NCBI GenBank assembly: GCA_907165275.2
Contig: OU015673.1
Location: forward strand, 5,471,001-5,535,000
Direction: 5' to 3'
Length of the DNA: 64,000 bases
Origin: Zygaena filipendulae
Taxonomy: Eukaryota > Arthropoda > Insecta > Lepidoptera > Zygaenidae
Numbering within the stretch: position 1 is the stretch's first letter; each line of letters opens with the position of its first letter. Position numbers and translations under genes: made by a program. The notes under the pieces are model-generated. The model searched no databases. It was not told where the DNA came from and saw only the letters and a program-made list of their open reading frames with translations. Shown here piece after piece: positions 1-10,532 of the stretch.

Positions 1-1
1 C

Positions 2-3000
2 GATGGAACAGTTCACTTGCTGGCGAGTGCACTGAAGGATCTAACCGCTAAAACTCGACCAGACGCTACTATGCTGAGCCGTATTTGTACGCCTAAGGAC
101 CTTCCCGTGTTCACAGGCGACCCGATGGAATGGCTACAGTTTAAACAAGCGTACGAAGAGTCAACGGAAGTGTGCAGCTTCACTCCGAAAGAAAACCTCT
201 GGAGACTAAGAAAGTGCCTCCGCGGACCTGCTAAAGAAGCAGTCACGGCACTTTTAATCAGTGCTTCATCACCTGAAAAAATAATATCTACACTGGAGCT
301 ACGTTTTGGAAACCCAGATATAATTATATCTAAAATTGTGCAAGACATAAAAAAGTTGCAATCGATGTCGTCGGATTATCATAAAGATATTGTGGTGTTT
401 TCAGTGAAAGTGCAAAATTATGTTACCGCTGTACGCGCCGTCGGCCGCGAGGAATATTTAAAAGGTACGGAATTAACATCTATTTTATTAAGCAAATTGC
501 CCGCTGTACTTATATCGAAGTGGTCAGATTACAGTTACATGCTAATCAAAGAAGGTAACTCGTCACGATTAGATATTCTCTCAGAATTTTTAAACGAAGA
601 AGCTATAAAAATATCGACCACAGCGAATATAATTCTACCTGACGCGCGAGTAAATTACAATAAATATAAGCAGCCTGAAAACAGCCACAATCGTGTACAA
701 ACAGTTTTAATGCAAGCCGAACCTAGCGACAAATGCTTGTTTTGCCGCGGCGCACAACATAAGCTAACGGAATGTAAACAATTCAAAAAAGCGCTGCGCA
801 AAGACAGATGGCGGCATGTGAAGCGCTACGGGATCTGCTACAAATGTTTATGTTCACGCCACGACCGAGAGACGTGCCCAGCGGCCGTCTGCGACAAGGA
901 CAACTGCGGCGGAGCGCACCATAGATTACTGCATTATACTACAAATTATCGCGAACAACAGACCCTCGGTACCGACGTCCAAGAAACCTCTCAGCCTACC
1001 CCTACAGAAACCGTGACGCACATCAACGAAAATAAGTGCAAAGTGATATTAAAAACAGTTCCCGTGTGTGTTTACGGACCGAACGGTGTGATTCATACGA
1101 GAGCTCTGCTCGACGACGGCTCCACTGTGTCACTGATGAGCACGGCGTTGGCGGAGCGCGCGGGGCTGCGCGGCCGCCGCGAGTCTGTGCGTGTGCGCGG
1201 CGCGTGGAACGAACACGAGCTTGTGTGCGACACCACTGTACTGACTTTAAATATATCTGGTGTAGATAATAATAAGATGCATAACATTAAAGTACGTAGT
1301 ATTAATGAATTAAACTTACCTGTGCAAAATGTATCTGATGTAAATTGTAATAATTATTCACACTTGTTAAAAATTAAAGACGATTTATGTTGCGATACTC
1401 CACTCAAACCTGAATTGTTAATAGGGCAGGATAATTATCATTTGTTGTTGCCTCTTGAAGTCTGTTTAGGTAAACATAACGAGCCATCAGCCACACGCAC
1501 TCCCCTAGGTTGGTGTGTCCATGGTAGTGTGGGCCTACCACGGCGCACGCAGTCACTCCACACGACCCTCACCATCGCTGATGACGATGATGCAGCGCAA
1601 AGCGAGACCGAGCGGCTACTGAGAGAGCTACATCAAGAGGTAAGGCGCTCCTTTACCATCGAGTCCATGGGCGTCTCCGGTAAGTCCCGTCAGAACATCA
1701 ACGACGTGCGCGCGCAAGAGAAACTGGAGCAGACCGCTACTCTCGTGGATGGCAGATGGCGAGTAGGACTGCCGTGGATAGACGAGCACCGCAAGATGCC
1801 TGACAGCTACCCCAACGCACTGTTGAGGCTCAAGGGCGTGGAGAAGAAAATGGCAGCAAATAAATCCTACGCTGACAGGTACGAGGACAGAGTAAATCAC
1901 TTATTTGAAAATGATTATGCACAGGAACTAACGGATGCGCAACCGACGTCGAACACCTGGTACTTACCTCACTTTGGGGTAGATAACCCCAATAAGAAAA
2001 AATTACGCCTAGTTTTCGACGCGGCCGCCAAAACTAAAGGTTTGTCTTTAAACGACTACCTCCTAACCGGCCCGGATTTGCTGGCGTCCCTGTTCGGCAT
2101 TATGGTACGTTTTAGAGAGAACAGAGTCGCAGTAACCGGTGATATTAAAGACATGTTTTTGCGAATAAAAATCAGACCTGAAGATCAAAACGCCTTGAGA
2201 TTTCTATGGAGAAAAAGTCAATCTGAGCCTTTAAAAACATATATGATGACTTCACTGATATTTGGCGCAAATTGCTCACCTTTCATTGCACAGTTCATTA
2301 AAAACAAAAATGCAAGCAGGTTTGAATCGACGATGCCGAACGCCGTCGCCGCGATATGTACGCAGCACTATATGGATGACTATATCGATAGTCTGCCCGA
2401 CGAAGCTACAGCTATAGATATGGTAAGAAACATAAGTAGTATTCACAAGGCGGGCGGGTTCGAGATTCGCAACTGGACGAGCAATAGTACAGCCGTATTG
2501 GATAGTGTGCCAGAAGAGACCTTAGGTACTGCTGCCGTAAGGTTCAAAATTGATCAGCAGTACGAAGGCGAGCGGACACTCGGTTTGATTTGGTACCCTC
2601 GCGAGGACGAGTGGGGGTTCGATGTGTCATTCAAACGAATACCTGAGAATATAATTCACGGTAAACACAGACCCACAAAGCGGATCATGCTTAAGATAGT
2701 TATGTCCATATTCGATGTTTTTGGATTCTTGTCTCCGTTCACTATACAGGGAAAGATCATGTTACAGGATGCCTGGCAACTTAAGATTGGCTGGGACACA
2801 ACTATACCTAACAACCTCTATGACAGGTGGTGCGAATGGATTAATCTGCTGAAAGGAATAAACTTAATACGTTTACCTAGATTTTACCAATCAGCTAGTG
2901 GGAGCGAGATGGAAACAAAACCCACTAGCGAGTCGGTCACAATCAACGCGACTTCACGCGCGCTGCCTACCCCCGACGCGGTGCAGCCGCGCGTAGCGGA

Positions 3001-5131
3001 GTCTACGTGTGCTACGACGGCCGCTACGTGTGCTACGGATGCAACAAGATGCTTCGGTTATAATGATTTAGAATTGCACACATTTTGCGATGCATCAACT
3101 AAAGCTATGTGTGCGGTGGCGTATTGGCGTTGGAATAGCAACGGTTACGTATACGTAGCGTTTATAGCTAGCAAGTGCAGAGTGGCGCCAGTAAAACAAA
3201 CAACCGTACCGCGATTGGAACTGCAAGCAGCGTTGTTAGCATCCAGGCTTGCAGACACAATAATAAAGGAGCACAAGCTAACTGCCACGCGACGGTATTT
3301 TTGGTGTGATTCCACCACAGTACTCCACTGGATAAACAATAATGCTCGTAGATACAAAACATTCGTAGCGAACCGACTGGGAGAGATAGACGAACTTACG
3401 CGCGCCGACGAGTGGCGATATATCCCGACAAAATTAAACGTTGCTGACGTAGCGACACGTGATTCCTACGACGAAACTGTATTTAAAAACGAATGGTTCA
3501 AAGGTCCCTCGTTCCTGTACAACGACCACGGCTCGTGGCCGGCGAGTAAGTTACCGGAGCGGGAAGTAGAGGTCGCGGATCTGGAATGCGTAAATATAGT
3601 ACATAACATACCTGGTACTCCTGTTCCTGACCCTCAGCGATTCTCCTCCTGGTTGCGGCTGGTAAGAGCAACGGCGGCGGTACTGAAATTCATCAATAAG
3701 TGTAGGAAGCGCGACGCCACAGACTGGGAGATGATTGAACAAGCAGAGCGATTACTTCTCAAGCACGCACAGGCAGAGTCATTCGGGCAGGAGATAGCTG
3801 CAATAAAAAACAAAGGGTGTGTACAAGAAAGTAGTAAATTACTTACCCTGTGTCCGGTTCTGGACGAACACGGTATCCTCCGAGTCAACGGTCGAATCGA
3901 TGCTACCGCAGATGTCTCTCCTGAAATAAAAAGACCGATAATTCTTGATGGACGGCACCAGGTAGCCAAGCTGATAGTGAATCACTACCACGTCAAGGCC
4001 GCGCACGGGCACCAGGAAGCTGTGGTAAATCACCTGAAACAGAAATATTGGATTATTAGATTGAGACCTACTGTTAAGCACGTAGCTGCACGGTGCATGC
4101 TGTGCAGATTAAGAAAAACTAAACCGGAAATACCGATGATGGGCGACCTACCGGAAGCACGCTTGGCGCATAATCAGCGCCCCTTCTCCCACTGCGGCTT
4201 GGACCTTTTCGGGCCTATGGAGGTGACGATAGGACGGCGGCGAGAGAAGAGATACGGGGTATTATTCACCTGCCTCACTGTGCGGGCTGTCCACCTGGAA
4301 ATCGTGTCATCACTCTCTACGGACTCGTTAATCATGGCACTGCGTCGAATGGCGTCCAGACGAGGCTGGCCGTGCCATCTATACTCAGACAACGGCACTA
4401 ATCTGAGGGGCGCCGACAACGAACTAAAAAGATCAATATTGGAACTGGACAACGAAACCCTGAAATCTGCGGCTTCGAACAATGGTGTGCAATGGACCTT
4501 CATACCACCCGCCAGTCCCCACTGGGGTGGGGCCTGGGAGCGATTAGTACGCACCGTCAAGACCGCACTGCGAGTCGTGCTCAAAGAGCGCGCGCCACGG
4601 GAGGAAGTATTGAGCACCCTGATGGCAGAGGTCGAAAACATAGTAAACAGCCGCCCACTGACACACGTATCCGTCGAACCAGACAGCGCTGAGTCTCTAA
4701 CGCCTAATCATTTTCTTTTAGGGTCGTCGTCCAACTTGCCTGTTCAGGGAAAATTCGACGATTCCGATATGTACTTACGAAAGCAGTGGCGCAAAGCACA
4801 GCGACTAACAGACATGTTCTGGAAACGATGGGTCAAGGAGATCTTGCCTGAACTGTTACCACGACAAAAATGGAACCGGGAACAGAGGCCGTTACGTATA
4901 GGCGACGCAGTCCTCATAGTGGATCCCGACGCCCCTCGAAATGTGTGGCACAGGGCTTTAGTAAAGGAAGTTTTTCCCGGAAAAGACGGTCGGATCAGAG
5001 TCGTACAGCTGAAGACGAAGTCTGGGACACTAATGCGCCCTGCGGCACGCGTCGCTCGAATCCCTATGGATGTTGAGTGCTGTGACAGCACTGGGGTGGG
5101 GCGTGTTGGCGACGCGATACCTAAATTTTAA
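2..5131 (+). CDS. BEL/Pao Gag-Pol polyprotein, 5'-incomplete
   Basis: The frame is open from the window edge; the first possible in-frame start seen is a TTG at 17, so the true start is upstream. Numbering residues from 17: a DUF1759 Gag region at about 25-165; a Cys/His zinc-binding cluster at about 240-305; a DUF1758 aspartic protease with Asp-Asp-Gly at 366-368; reverse transcriptase with the TGD aspartate at 709 and YMDD at 785-788; a Peptidase_A17 region at about 830-1000; RNase H with FCDAS near 1023-1027; an integrase H2C2 zinc finger at about 1325-1365; an integrase core with Asp1396, Asp1458 and Glu1508 (the Glu within GGAWERLV, the usual BEL form); and DUF5641 at about 1575-1690. 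The product is processed into capsid, protease, RT/RNase H and integrase. The last nine codons run into the predicted 3' LTR. Confidence 0.95.
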   Translation, partial: DGTVHLLASALKDLTAKTRPDATMLSRICTPKDLPVFTGDPMEWLQFKQAYEESTEVCSFTPKENLWRLRKCLRGPAKEAVTALLISASSPEKIISTLELRFGNPDIIISKIVQDIKKLQSMSSDYHKDIVVFSVKVQNYVTAVRAVGREEYLKGTELTSILLSKLPAVLISKWSDYSYMLIKEGNSSRLDILSEFLNEEAIKISTTANIILPDARVNYNKYKQPENSHNRVQTVLMQAEPSDKCLFCRGAQHKLTECKQFKKALRKDRWRHVKRYGICYKCLCSRHDRETCPAAVCDKDNCGGAHHRLLHYTTNYREQQTLGTDVQETSQPTPTETVTHINENKCKVILKTVPVCVYGPNGVIHTRALLDDGSTVSLMSTALAERAGLRGRRESVRVRGAWNEHELVCDTTVLTLNISGVDNNKMHNIKVRSINELNLPVQNVSDVNCNNYSHLLKIKDDLCCDTPLKPELLIGQDNYHLLLPLEVCLGKHNEPSATRTPLGWCVHGSVGLPRRTQSLHTTLTIADDDDAAQSETERLLRELHQEVRRSFTIESMGVSGKSRQNINDVRAQEKLEQTATLVDGRWRVGLPWIDEHRKMPDSYPNALLRLKGVEKKMAANKSYADRYEDRVNHLFENDYAQELTDAQPTSNTWYLPHFGVDNPNKKKLRLVFDAAAKTKGLSLNDYLLTGPDLLASLFGIMVRFRENRVAVTGDIKDMFLRIKIRPEDQNALRFLWRKSQSEPLKTYMMTSLIFGANCSPFIAQFIKNKNASRFESTMPNAVAAICTQHYMDDYIDSLPDEATAIDMVRNISSIHKAGGFEIRNWTSNSTAVLDSVPEETLGTAAVRFKIDQQYEGERTLGLIWYPREDEWGFDVSFKRIPENIIHGKHRPTKRIMLKIVMSIFDVFGFLSPFTIQGKIMLQDAWQLKIGWDTTIPNNLYDRWCEWINLLKGINLIRLPRFYQSASGSEMETKPTSESVTINATSRALPTPDAVQPRVAESTCATTAATCATDATRCFGYNDLELHTFCDASTKAMCAVAYWRWNSNGYVYVAFIASKCRVAPVKQTTVPRLELQAALLASRLADTIIKEHKLTATRRYFWCDSTTVLHWINNNARRYKTFVANRLGEIDELTRADEWRYIPTKLNVADVATRDSYDETVFKNEWFKGPSFLYNDHGSWPASKLPEREVEVADLECVNIVHNIPGTPVPDPQRFSSWLRLVRATAAVLKFINKCRKRDATDWEMIEQAERLLLKHAQAESFGQEIAAIKNKGCVQESSKLLTLCPVLDEHGILRVNGRIDATADVSPEIKRPIILDGRHQVAKLIVNHYHVKAAHGHQEAVVNHLKQKYWIIRLRPTVKHVAARCMLCRLRKTKPEIPMMGDLPEARLAHNQRPFSHCGLDLFGPMEVTIGRRREKRYGVLFTCLTVRAVHLEIVSSLSTDSLIMALRRMASRRGWPCHLYSDNGTNLRGADNELKRSILELDNETLKSAASNNGVQWTFIPPASPHWGGAWERLVRTVKTALRVVLKERAPREEVLSTLMAEVENIVNSRPLTHVSVEPDSAESLTPNHFLLGSSSNLPVQGKFDDSDMYLRKQWRKAQRLTDMFWKRWVKEILPELLPRQKWNREQRPLRIGDAVLIVDPDAPRNVWHRALVKEVFPGKDGRIRVVQLKTKSGTLMRPAARVARIPMDVECCDSTGVGRVGDAIPKF

Positions 5132-5383
5132 ATTACATACCTGTCGTTAAATATGATAATTTATCGCTCAATATTTGTTATGTGGGTATCATCGCCTACC
5201 CCACATGTAACTGTGGGTAGGCACCTTGTAAGATGTACTAATTTTAATAAATTATAAAAATGTTAAAAAAAGGGAGGTACCTCCTAGAATCTGTCACCGT
5301 TAATGTTAACGACAATTTTTTCACAGTTCGGCCTTCCTTGGCCTTCCGCATCTAACCTCGCTTTGTTGTAAAATTAATTTTCA
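5104..5383 (+). repeat. Predicted 3' LTR of the BEL/Pao element
   Basis: The LTR start is placed at TGTTGGCGACGCG (5104), immediately after the GGGGTGGGGCG tract, and the end at a TTCA near 5383. A polyadenylation signal AATAAA lies at 5246-5251, as expected for an R region. The start is well supported. The end is only a guess because the 5' copy is not in view. Confidence 0.6.
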
Positions 5384-5451
5384 CCGTATAATTTGGAAAT
5401 ATACCTTTTATATTCTCGCAAAGGAGTGTAATACATTCAAGAACCCCTACA

Positions 5452-6108
5452 CTATATATATAGGGTACCTTCTCTGTATCCCTGACAACGTATATGTAAA
5501 ATTTTCATAGATTTCACGGGCGTTAATTTTGGAGTTTCCGCGGGAATTCCGGTATAAAAAGTACTCTATGTCCTTTTCTGTACCCCTGACAACGTGTATG
5601 CAAAATTTCGTGATGATCGGTTGAGACAGACAGACAGAGTTACTTTCGCATTTATAATATTAGTAGGGATTCCGTTGGAAGTTAAAGCAAAAAAAACAAT
5701 TTAATGCTGATATAGAAACGCCGACAGAAGTAAGGTTGTTTCAACGACAGTGAAACTGAATTATTCTGCGTAAGCTCTTCTATGCCTATTAATTCTATGA
5801 GTCCGATATTATTTCATGTTTATTTGAATAACATAACTTTATCGAAATTACTAACGGAAAATACATATTAAAATTGTAAACATATTAAATTATAAAGTAA
5901 GTTTATAATAAAACTAGCTGTGCCCCGCGGTTTCATCCGCGGTAATTTCGGAGTTTCCGCGGGAATTCCGGCATAAAAAGTACCCTATGTCCTTCTCTGT
6001 GCCCCTGACAACGTGCATGCCAAATTTTATCCAAATCCGTTCAGCCGTTTTTGCGTGATTGAGCAACAAACATCCACTGCACTTTCACATTTATAATTTT
6101 AGTAGGAT
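5452..6108 (+). repeat. Two degenerate lepidopteran interspersed elements, with spacer
   Basis: Two diverged copies of one family lie at 5452-5668 and 5914-6108. The fuller copy starts AGCTGTGCCCCGCGGTTTC and carries GCGGGAATTCCGG and the block TATGTCCTTCTCTGTGCCC. It ends ACATTTATAATTTTAGTAGG. The same family recurs across the whole window on both strands. The layout (fixed 3' end, variable 5' truncation, no terminal inverted repeat) suggests a retroposed non-LTR or SINE-like family, but I cannot assign it to a named one. The spacer 5669-5913 shows nothing. Confidence 0.7.
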
Positions 6109-7200
6109 TACTCTCGCTTATAACTTGGACCGTTGTATAAATACCACAGGGTAGATGCAGAGGAGACATTAATTAGTAAGTTTTCAGCCTGTAATTTACC
6201 ACGCGACTGTCGCTGGTACGTTCGAATACGCTGCGTGGTTTTTGAGCGGCTTACCTAGGTACTTGGATGAAGATATATTATTCTATGTAGGTGAAATTGT
6301 TTCGCCTCATGAAGTAATTTAATAGAGGGTGAAATTTGCAACGTTGGATATATTATTGAAAATCTGCGTAATTCGGGCCAGTAAGCAAAAAATAACTGAT
6401 AAAACTGTAGTATATATAAAAAACACAGATAAATTAATATTTTAACCAGAAAGATACGTCAAGTAATTTTTTTAATTTAATTTAGAAAATATTAATCTGC
6501 CACTAGACACCCTGAATAATTATTGCGTTTCAGTTTATAAATCGGTGAGGCCATGAGTTTACAGGACCACAATGTTTGAAGAGCTTAAAAGCTAGTTAAT
6601 ATGGTATTTAACGTAGTGGTCTTTAGTATTTAATAAAACACACCAATATTATCAATACACATTCTTTTCTCTATTTTTTTCGTTGACAAAGTCATATTGT
6701 TCTTTTTTCAAATCATATTTTACGTTCAAAGAGTCTGTAACAATTCTCCTCCAATCCCACCATAGGCTTGGCCATTTCACTGCTTTCACTTGGGCGTGGG
6801 GTGAAAAATTTATCCACTGTTCATTACAGGTCATGTCTGTTTGTTATACAATATTATGGTAGTTCTTGTAGTAACCAAACTGCCAAGCCACATATTTTGA
6901 CTAAGCTATAAAGTTTGTGAATTTAAGCAAGTAGAGTTAGGGCGTGTAGAGTAGTAGCTTTCCATGAGATCTGATAACTTTTTGACAGTGCGAGTCATAT
7001 GATCTCATGCTGGCAACATTTTACATGAAAATGTTTTTGGTGGAGTTAATGTTATACAGGCTGCTACAGGCATAGAATATTAAGGGCTTTTCCTTATTAG
7101 ATTATGCTTGAAAAAACGATTAAAATCGGTATAGGGAAAAAAATGAATATGAGATTGCGATTTCCTCTATTTTACTTATGCTGATATGGTACTGAGCTGT
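6109..7200. other. No gene seen
   Basis: AT-rich sequence with no convincing coding exon on either strand. The short minus-strand frame at 6652-6834 has no recognisable domain, and I regard it as chance. Confidence 0.5.
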
Positions 7201-7202
7201 TA

Positions 7203-7690
7203 TTATCTTTTTCATTACTCATACTCGGAAAGTAGGTCTGAAGTTGCCTGAGAAGCGGGTTGAAAGTAACCCTTTTCAGCCCTAGGGAGAATCGCTTTCA
7301 ACTGACAACTGTCAAATTATTAAAAAAAAACTAGGTCTATTTTCCTCAGAAGAATATAGCTACTGTTATTGTTCGGAGCTATTTTCACATTTCTATTGAA
7401 CCAAGTTCCAACTTTCTATACAGCCAGCGCGATGTAAAATTGAAATAACGAAAAGTTTAAGTAGGTATTAATTAAAATAAAATTCACTCACTTTTGCTTT
7501 AGATAATTCCTATTTTTATTTTGACTTTCCTTGCATTCGCAATGAAAAGCACAGTGTTATCCTCGGGAGAAAGACTTATTTAGTCCCTCGATCTATTGGC
7601 GCCCTCGCTACGCTCGGGCGCCAAACCCCGTCTCGGGACTAAATCAGTTACTTTCACCCCTAGGATAACAATGTACTATTTCACACTGGA
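7203..7690 (+). repeat. Interspersed repeat, copy 1 (second copy at 44.2 kb)
   Basis: The blocks beginning CATTACTCATACTCGGAAAG (7214) and ending CCCCTAGGATAACAATGTAC (near 7675) recur in the same order at 44173-44558. The middle is diverged. This copy carries an additional ~20-bp palindromic stretch (GGCGCCCTCGC/GCTCGGGCGCC, near 7600-7623) that the other copy lacks. No protein is encoded. Probably a non-autonomous element. Confidence 0.65.
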
Positions 7691-8009
7691 TACGGAGGGG
7701 TTTGGTGAGGGAAAACGACAGCAATAGGTTCGTTTAAAACCTACTCTTGAAGTTTCACCCAGTTCACTTTTCTTTTCAAATATTGCATAGGTAAATGAGT
7801 TTGCGCTACCCATTTATTATACCTACGTATATGTGTTGGCGTTCTATGTAGTATATACAGGCTTAAATTTTAAGGAGTGCGCAAAAAAATTGTGGTGGTT
7901 CAGTATCAGTAATAGAACACATTTCCACTATTAGTTAAATTTTTTTTTTTTTATTTTTATCCCACTTTAAATTCGTAAAACATGGATACTATCTATTCGT
8001 AATAATATC

Positions 8010-8286
8010 AGCTGTGGATGCACGCGCCGTGACCCGTGAGCCGTACGCGGTGAGGTTGCAGCGGGGGTGAACCTCTCGGGCGACAACTGATGCCCAGACA
8101 CGGGCGGGGCGGGCGAAACGGGCGGGGCGCGCGGGGCAGGCGCCCGCGGCTCGCCCGATAAGCCGACACTGCCGGCCCGACAGTCTGCTTACGCATGCGC
8201 TATTGTGACGTCGCGTCCTATCGCTTTCCCGCGCAACCCCTGCGCCGCGTGTGTGTCGTACTACTCGTAGTCGTACCTAGGTCACG
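8010..8286 (+). promoter_or_regulatory. GC-rich, CpG-rich island upstream of the DUF4817-like exon
   Basis: This segment stands out from the AT-rich surroundings by runs such as GGGCGGGGCGGGCG and GGGCGGGGCGCGCGGGG. It also contains a CRE-like TGACGTCG near 8206. It ends where the helix-turn-helix reading frame opens (ATG at 8287). It may be a promoter region carried by or captured with that exon; nothing here proves transcription. Confidence 0.4.
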
Positions 8287-8577
8287 ATGTCGGACTTTAG
8301 TAACCGCGAGTTTTATGAGATGGTCCGGGTGTATCTGTTAAGTGGTGAAAGTTTACGACGTGCTCGCAGAATGTATGTAATGGAGAGCATACCTTGAATG
8401 CGAGCCCATGGTATCGTAAACCCCGCGGTCCCTAATGAAAGGACAATTTTAGCAGCCACTCAAAGGCTGTTTGATCACGGTCAGTTTAGGACCCCACATC
8501 ACGCTCAAGGGTCTGGAAGACCTCGACTGGCGGTTGACATCGAAGAAGCCATTTTCGATTTCTTCGAGCGAGATCGA
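8287..8577 (+). pseudogene. DUF4817-like helix-turn-helix exon with an in-frame stop
   Basis: From ATG 8287 the frame reads a DUF4817-style N-terminal helix-turn-helix: FSNREFYEMVRVYLLSGES, then RRARRMY (the usual ArrlY core). It is interrupted by TGA at 8395-8397 in a place where the family normally has a charged or aromatic residue after the 'FP' position. It then continues in the same frame with NPAVPNERTILAATQRLFDH, an SGRPR motif, and ends at a possible donor GTAGGT (8578). DUF4817 exons are commonly found at the start of transposon-derived proteins in arthropods. One nonsense change makes this copy unlikely to be functional unless translation restarts at 8398. No following exons are recognised. 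Confidence 0.55.
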
Positions 8578-8624
8578 GTAGGTACCTACCTAATATCAAT
8601 AATTTTAATTTTATTATGTTTTTA

Positions 8625-10320
8625 AAAGTGCCATAATTTAATTGGTTAAATTATTAATTAATTCTTTATTTTCTGCATTTTGATGGTCCTAAGCCCATGA
8701 AAGTATGAAGGAAAAATTGGAATTACTCTTCTAATAAAATCAGATCACGGTCTAATCTTAAAAAGTCTAGTTCGAAACTGATAGAATTAGCGATCAGCAG
8801 GTAGGTAGGTACCTACATTGTAACCCAACGTAAATACCTACCTACGCCTGTGCACGAAAAACGAATGAGCGCTTCGGGCGGCGCGCGGTGGGGCCGGGGG
8901 GCGGCGGCGGCAAATAGAGTAGCCATAAAATCAATTTCAAAGTAAACATCTTCCAATAACAATAACTTTATTTTTTTGTACTAAGACTTATCAAAATAAA
9001 AAATAGGTGCTTAATAAAACTCATTTAATTTTAATTGGGCAAAGTTTGCGCACTGAATTAAATGTATTCCAGTATACATTTTGTATAGTTAATCAAAGTT
9101 TATTACACAAATGCAGCTACAAGCATCAACATTTAAAATGGCTTTTACACTAACTCAAAAACAAATTAAATTTATTCCAGCAGTGTTTTTTACGATCGCT
9201 TAAAAATTTGATCTGTTGCGTTTTATTATCGTTTGTGAGTCGTAAAGCAACGCGTTTCTCTCTAATTACTTCAGTGTAACGCTGTGAAGCGCTAGAGGGT
9301 GTATTATGAAGCCCCAACGTAAGTTTCTATAATTAAGTTTTAAATTGAGAAAGTTGGAGGTTATTTGTTGGATTGCCGAATATTCTGATTGCCCTTGAAA
9401 AAGTAATAGAGGGAAATAAAACTCAAAATATTAATTTGGAAACTTGCTGTCACCCGCATGGGTTGGTACACGGGCTCGGAAGAGTTTCGCCTGCAGCCAT
9501 CCTGCAGCTAATATCACGCCCACAGAAGAGACCCATGTATTTAGAGTTCCTTAACCAAATGGAAAAAAAAACAGAATCTTTTATTTAAATTAGATGTTAT
9601 AGGTACTGGGTATAATGTTGAAAGAGGGACTCATTCAAATCCTTAATAATGCATGCATGTAATGAAGGAAAAAAACACTAATAAATAATACTAAACGAAA
9701 TCTCAAATGAAAACTTAGATTTAGACCTTTACATCCTTCAGCTGCTTTAGATCCTGACTCCTGTTCCCGGAAAGTCCACTCCATCTTTTTACTGTGAACA
9801 ACACAAAGGGGCGTTGAATGGTCCTTAAGGTATCCGTTGCCGCGTCGGCAACTTGAATGTTCAATTTTCTTGAATACGAGTATGTTATTCTACGTTATAA
9901 ATTATTGGGTGAGTACCTATACATTTATCTATTTTTATTTTTATTTTTATTTTTATTTTGGGACAAGAATCTAATACTGACCAGTTCCTTATGCTCTTTA
10001 TACAGCGTAAAAAGTATTTACTCGTTACAATAATATACCTAAATACAGTTGAACTCACAGTACACCCTCAGTGGCTCAGTCCCACGTTAAAATGGCCGCC
10101 TCGAGGCGGGCCTCTTGTTTACGTTTGTTTTAATTTCGTTAAAATGACGGCGCATTTAATTTTTTGGACATTCCGTGAATCGTTTCATTTTTTTTTTCAG
10201 TCAACCATTTGAAAATTCGTCGTCAGAGTTTTTCATGTGGAACTTTTTACGGTTCAAGTAGGGAACTTTTGTGTGATTTATGAAAAAAGTTAGTATTTCT
10301 CTTTCGCTTTGATAACGTTA
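8625..10320. other. No gene seen; GC-rich spot and a TTTTA microsatellite
   Basis: There is a short second GC-rich block at about 8868-8920 (GGCGGCGCGCGGTGGGG) and a (TTTTA)n microsatellite at about 9932-9957. A plus-strand frame at 9373-9588 has no domain or flanking splice logic that I can recognise. Confidence 0.5.
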
Positions 10321-10329
10321 CACTGAATC

Positions 10330-10524
10330 GGGTGCATCTCACCCTATACCTGAAGTTCTATAGAACTGTTGAGGCCTCATATTAGTTATTTGTTTATAAT
10401 ACTTACCTCTATCCTATCTGTAGTATAATATAATATAATACTATAATTTGAAAGCATGGTGAATATCCCAACAGTTCTATAGAACTACAGGTATGGGGTA
10501 AGTACCTACTACTGGCATGCACCC
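10330..10524. mobile_element. 195-bp MITE with terminal inverted repeats and 8-bp target duplication
   Basis: The element begins GGGTGCAT and ends ATGCACCC. Its arms share further inverted blocks (CAGTTCTATAGAACT near 10360 and 10472). It is flanked by the exact direct repeat ACTGAATC at 10322-10329 and 10525-10532. An 8-bp duplication is typical of the hAT superfamily and a few others. No coding capacity. Confidence 0.8.
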
Positions 10525-10532
10525 ACTGAATC

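Larger units (their letters stand above)
1..5383 (+). mobile_element. BEL/Pao LTR retrotransposon, 5' end outside the window
   Basis: The element is recognised by its continuous gag-protease-RT-RNase H-integrase frame ending in a DUF5641-type C terminus, the domain order specific to BEL/Pao. Integrase follows RNase H, as in gypsy, but the RT, A17-type protease region and C terminus are of the Pao type. A purine-rich tract (about 5090-5103, GGGGTGGGGCG) precedes the 3' LTR. The 5' LTR, primer-binding site and first codons are upstream of base 1, so I cannot compare LTRs for age or find the target duplication. The coding frame has no stop or frameshift in this window, which suggests a fairly young copy. 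Confidence 0.93.

Noticed and set aside
1093..5091. Several 60-155 codon frames on both strands inside the BEL/Pao polyprotein
   Set aside because: They are shadows of a continuous, domain-rich plus-strand frame and have no domains of their own.
9373..9588. 71-codon plus-strand frame with fairly protein-like composition
   Set aside because: No recognised domain, no convincing splice sites around it, and no neighbour it could belong to.
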